From an uncultured Opitutia bacterium (GTDB lineage Bacteria > Verrucomicrobiota > Verrucomicrobiia > Opitutales > Opitutaceae): 6,588 nt of DNA. Every line of letters starts with the position of its first letter. The first letter of the stretch is position 1. Below are positions 5,624-6,588 of this stretch, piece after piece. The stretch lies in NCBI GenBank assembly GCA_937952235.1, contig CALFZM010000153.1, forward strand, positions 1 to 6,588. The letters run 5' to 3'. The position numbers and the translations under genes were made by a program. Under the pieces are notes generated by a model, which saw nothing but the letters and a program-made list of their open reading frames with translations, had not been told where the DNA came from and searched no databases.

Positions 5624-6057
5624 TCGCGGGGAATCTCGTTGTCGGTGCGAAGCATCAGGACCGGGGTCTTCGTCTTCACCCACACGTCGGCTTCCTTGAA
5701 GTGTTTCGCCGACACGTGCTCGAGCGCCTCCCCCACGGTCTTTACCGGCAGGAGCCGGCCCTTCTTCGTGGTATTGAAATCGTACGCGGAGCGGAGAATC
5801 CGGTCGGTGGTCGTTGCCACGCTCTCGCTTTCTGGGATCTGCAGCACCCAGCCGACGAAATCGTGCTTCGGCAGCCGGCCCTCGGGATCGCTGACAAGGA
5901 TGACGAACTGCTTCTTTACGGCCGGCGGAGTTTCGGCGTCCGTGGGATCGGGCTGCACCGCGAGGTTCATTTCCTCGACGACGCGGCGCAGCGTGCCCGG
6001 CGAGATCTCGTTTTTCTTCAGGATCTCGGCGACTTTGTTGACTTCGATTTTCGGCAT
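5620..6057 (-). CDS. Phage hypothetical protein (145 aa)
   Basis: The ATG at 6057 (MPKIEVNKVAEILKK) is preferred over an upstream Met at 6126, which would overlap the preceding gene by 46 bases and add a Pro/Ala-rich leader typical of out-of-frame sequence. The first 32 residues look helical, with ISPGTLRRVVEEMNL resembling a small helix-turn-helix or helical hairpin. An acidic Pro-rich linker (36-46) leads to a compact domain, FVILVSDPEGRLPKHDFVGW (51-70), then VLQIPESES, a helix at about 82-96, KKGRLLPVKTVGEALEHVS, and a C-terminal strand pair ADVWVKTKTPVLMLR (123-137). The regular beta-alpha alternation suggests a real folded protein. The function is unknown. It follows the 78-residue gene after 23 bases and overlaps the next by ATGA. 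Confidence 0.78.
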   Translation of the reverse strand: MPKIEVNKVAEILKKNEISPGTLRRVVEEMNLAVQPDPTDAETPPAVKKQFVILVSDPEGRLPKHDFVGWVLQIPESESVATTTDRILRSAYDFNTTKKGRLLPVKTVGEALEHVSAKHFKEADVWVKTKTPVLMLRTDNEIPRE

Positions 6058-6080
6058 GGTGACGGGGGCTGAGGGTGAAA

Positions 6081-6317
6081 TCACGGGACGACGCAGTCCC
6101 AAAGCTGCTGCTCCTCCACTTTCCATTCGGGGAGCGTGAACTCGACGGGCTGGAAGCTGAGCGGCTCCGGTGGCCTGGGAAACTTCGTCAACCGATCGAT
6201 GAGACTCCGCGGTAGGCAGACCTCGCGGCGCGCGCCGCGGTTGGCCTCTGCGAGGACCAGCGAGCGCTCGTTTTCAAAGATGAGCCACATGCGGAGCGTG
6301 TGCTTCTCGGCGCTCAT
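6081..6317 (-). CDS. Small phage hypothetical protein (78 aa)
   Basis: The start is ATG 6317, which overlaps the TGA of the zinc-ribbon gene as ATGA. A longer reading from 6392 would lie inside that gene. The sequence begins MSAEKHTLRMWLIFENERSL, then VLAEANRGARREVCLPRSLIDRL (21-43), a Pro-rich turn (47-52), and ends PVEFTLPEWKVEEQQLW. The pattern is beta strand, turn, beta strand, short helix, then a strand-helix tail. There is no recognised family or catalytic motif. The PRSLI segment after two strands is faintly like small beta-barrel or SpoVT/AbrB-type DNA binders, but too weakly to call. Its position in the coupled run suggests an early phage accessory protein. Confidence 0.7.
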   Translation of the reverse strand: MSAEKHTLRMWLIFENERSLVLAEANRGARREVCLPRSLIDRLTKFPRPPEPLSFQPVEFTLPEWKVEEQQLWDCVVP

Positions 6318-6514
6318 GCGGGATCCGGGGTGCAGCCGGTGAAGCCCTGCGCCTTCAGGAGCGTCTCGACCGCGGAAAGCTGGCGCTTGCACGGCCGGCA
6401 GACGTAGCCCTCCAGGTCCGCGTCAGGGATACTGTCGTGCTTGCGCTCGCGGCAGCACACGCACGGCTGCGACGAGAGCGTCCGCTTTCCGGGTACTACG
6501 GGCGCGTTATTCAT
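6314..6514 (-). CDS. Small zinc-ribbon-like protein (66 aa)
   Basis: This 66-residue protein has two Cys pairs spaced as in a small zinc ribbon: C18-x2-C21 (with C20 between) and C39-x2-C42, with 17 residues between the pairs. The segment between is acidic (SIPDADLEGYV), and the part after it is a short helix (KRQLSAVETLLKAQ). A further Cys is at 61. Such mini zinc ribbons in phages may bind nucleic acid or partner proteins; nothing here tells which. The ATG at 6514 overlaps the stop of the incoming gene as ATGA, and its own stop overlaps the next start in the same way. No Shine-Dalgarno sequence is seen. Confidence 0.72.
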   Translation of the reverse strand: MNNAPVVPGKRTLSSQPCVCCRERKHDSIPDADLEGYVCRPCKRQLSAVETLLKAQGFTGCTPDPA

Positions 6515-6588
6515 GACCGCGGGTGCGCCGGCGTGGCGGGAATGATCGAGTCGGCTGGCGCGGCAGCCGCAGCCGGCGCGTCGACCAC
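6511..6588 (-). CDS. C-terminal end of an upstream gene (Ala/Pro-rich)
   Basis: The frame entering at 6588 reads VVDAPAAAAAPADSIIPATP and five further residues before a TGA at 6513-6511 that overlaps the ATG of the next gene. Only 25 residues are visible. Low-complexity Ala/Pro tails like this are usual at the ends of phage DNA-binding and structural proteins. The call rests on the ATGA overlap, which matches the other junctions in this operon, and on more protein-like composition than the other two frames. Nothing can be said about the rest of the protein. Confidence 0.5.
   Translation of the reverse strand: MVDAPAAAAAPADSIIPATPAHPRS

Noticed and set aside
5351..6139. Plus-strand open frame of 262 codons
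   Set aside because: It is antisense to the 95- and 145-residue genes and has Ser/Arg-rich shadow composition; no start signal or family resemblance.

Overview
This GC-rich window looks like part of a tailed bacteriophage or prophage. Every credible gene lies on the minus strand, so transcription runs from right to left. The left end carries a phage-type tail fibre and fibronectin type III (FnIII) repeats. The rest is short, tightly packed genes that mostly overlap by four bases. No host housekeeping gene, tRNA, rRNA, integrase or CRISPR array is visible. The host cannot be proved from the sequence. From memory, several of the small proteins (the 145-, 111- and 178-residue products) resemble a recurring set in phages of Verrucomicrobiota/Opitutales-like bacteria, but I could not run a search.

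Right part (6588 to about 3883), in transcription order: the Ala/Pro-rich tail of a gene that enters from outside; a 66-residue Cys-pair (zinc-ribbon-like) protein; a 78-residue unknown; a 145-residue unknown; a 95-residue unknown; a 148-residue protein with an N-terminal coiled coil; a 155-residue stand-alone DnaA domain IV protein, the clearest functional call here; and a 178-residue unknown with six cysteines. Starts and stops overlap as ATGA at five junctions, so this is one translationally coupled operon, probably for replication or early functions.

Left part (about 3880 to 1): an FnIII-repeat protein whose 5' end is broken by an apparent one-base frameshift at a GGGG run; a Cys-rich 111-residue protein that overlaps it by GTGA; a 262-residue probable tail or baseplate protein with a lectin-like C-terminal module; and a tail fibre of at least 539 residues that runs off the left edge. 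The fibre has internal 48-residue repeats and, unusually, an N-terminal signal peptide. This block probably encodes host-recognition and adhesion parts of the virion.

The replication-type and tail-type blocks follow each other on one strand with no visible terminator or promoter between them. Almost no start codon has a well-spaced Shine-Dalgarno sequence. The points most worth a second look are the isolated DnaA DNA-binding domain with changed contact residues, the FnIII frameshift, and the signal peptide on a phage fibre.
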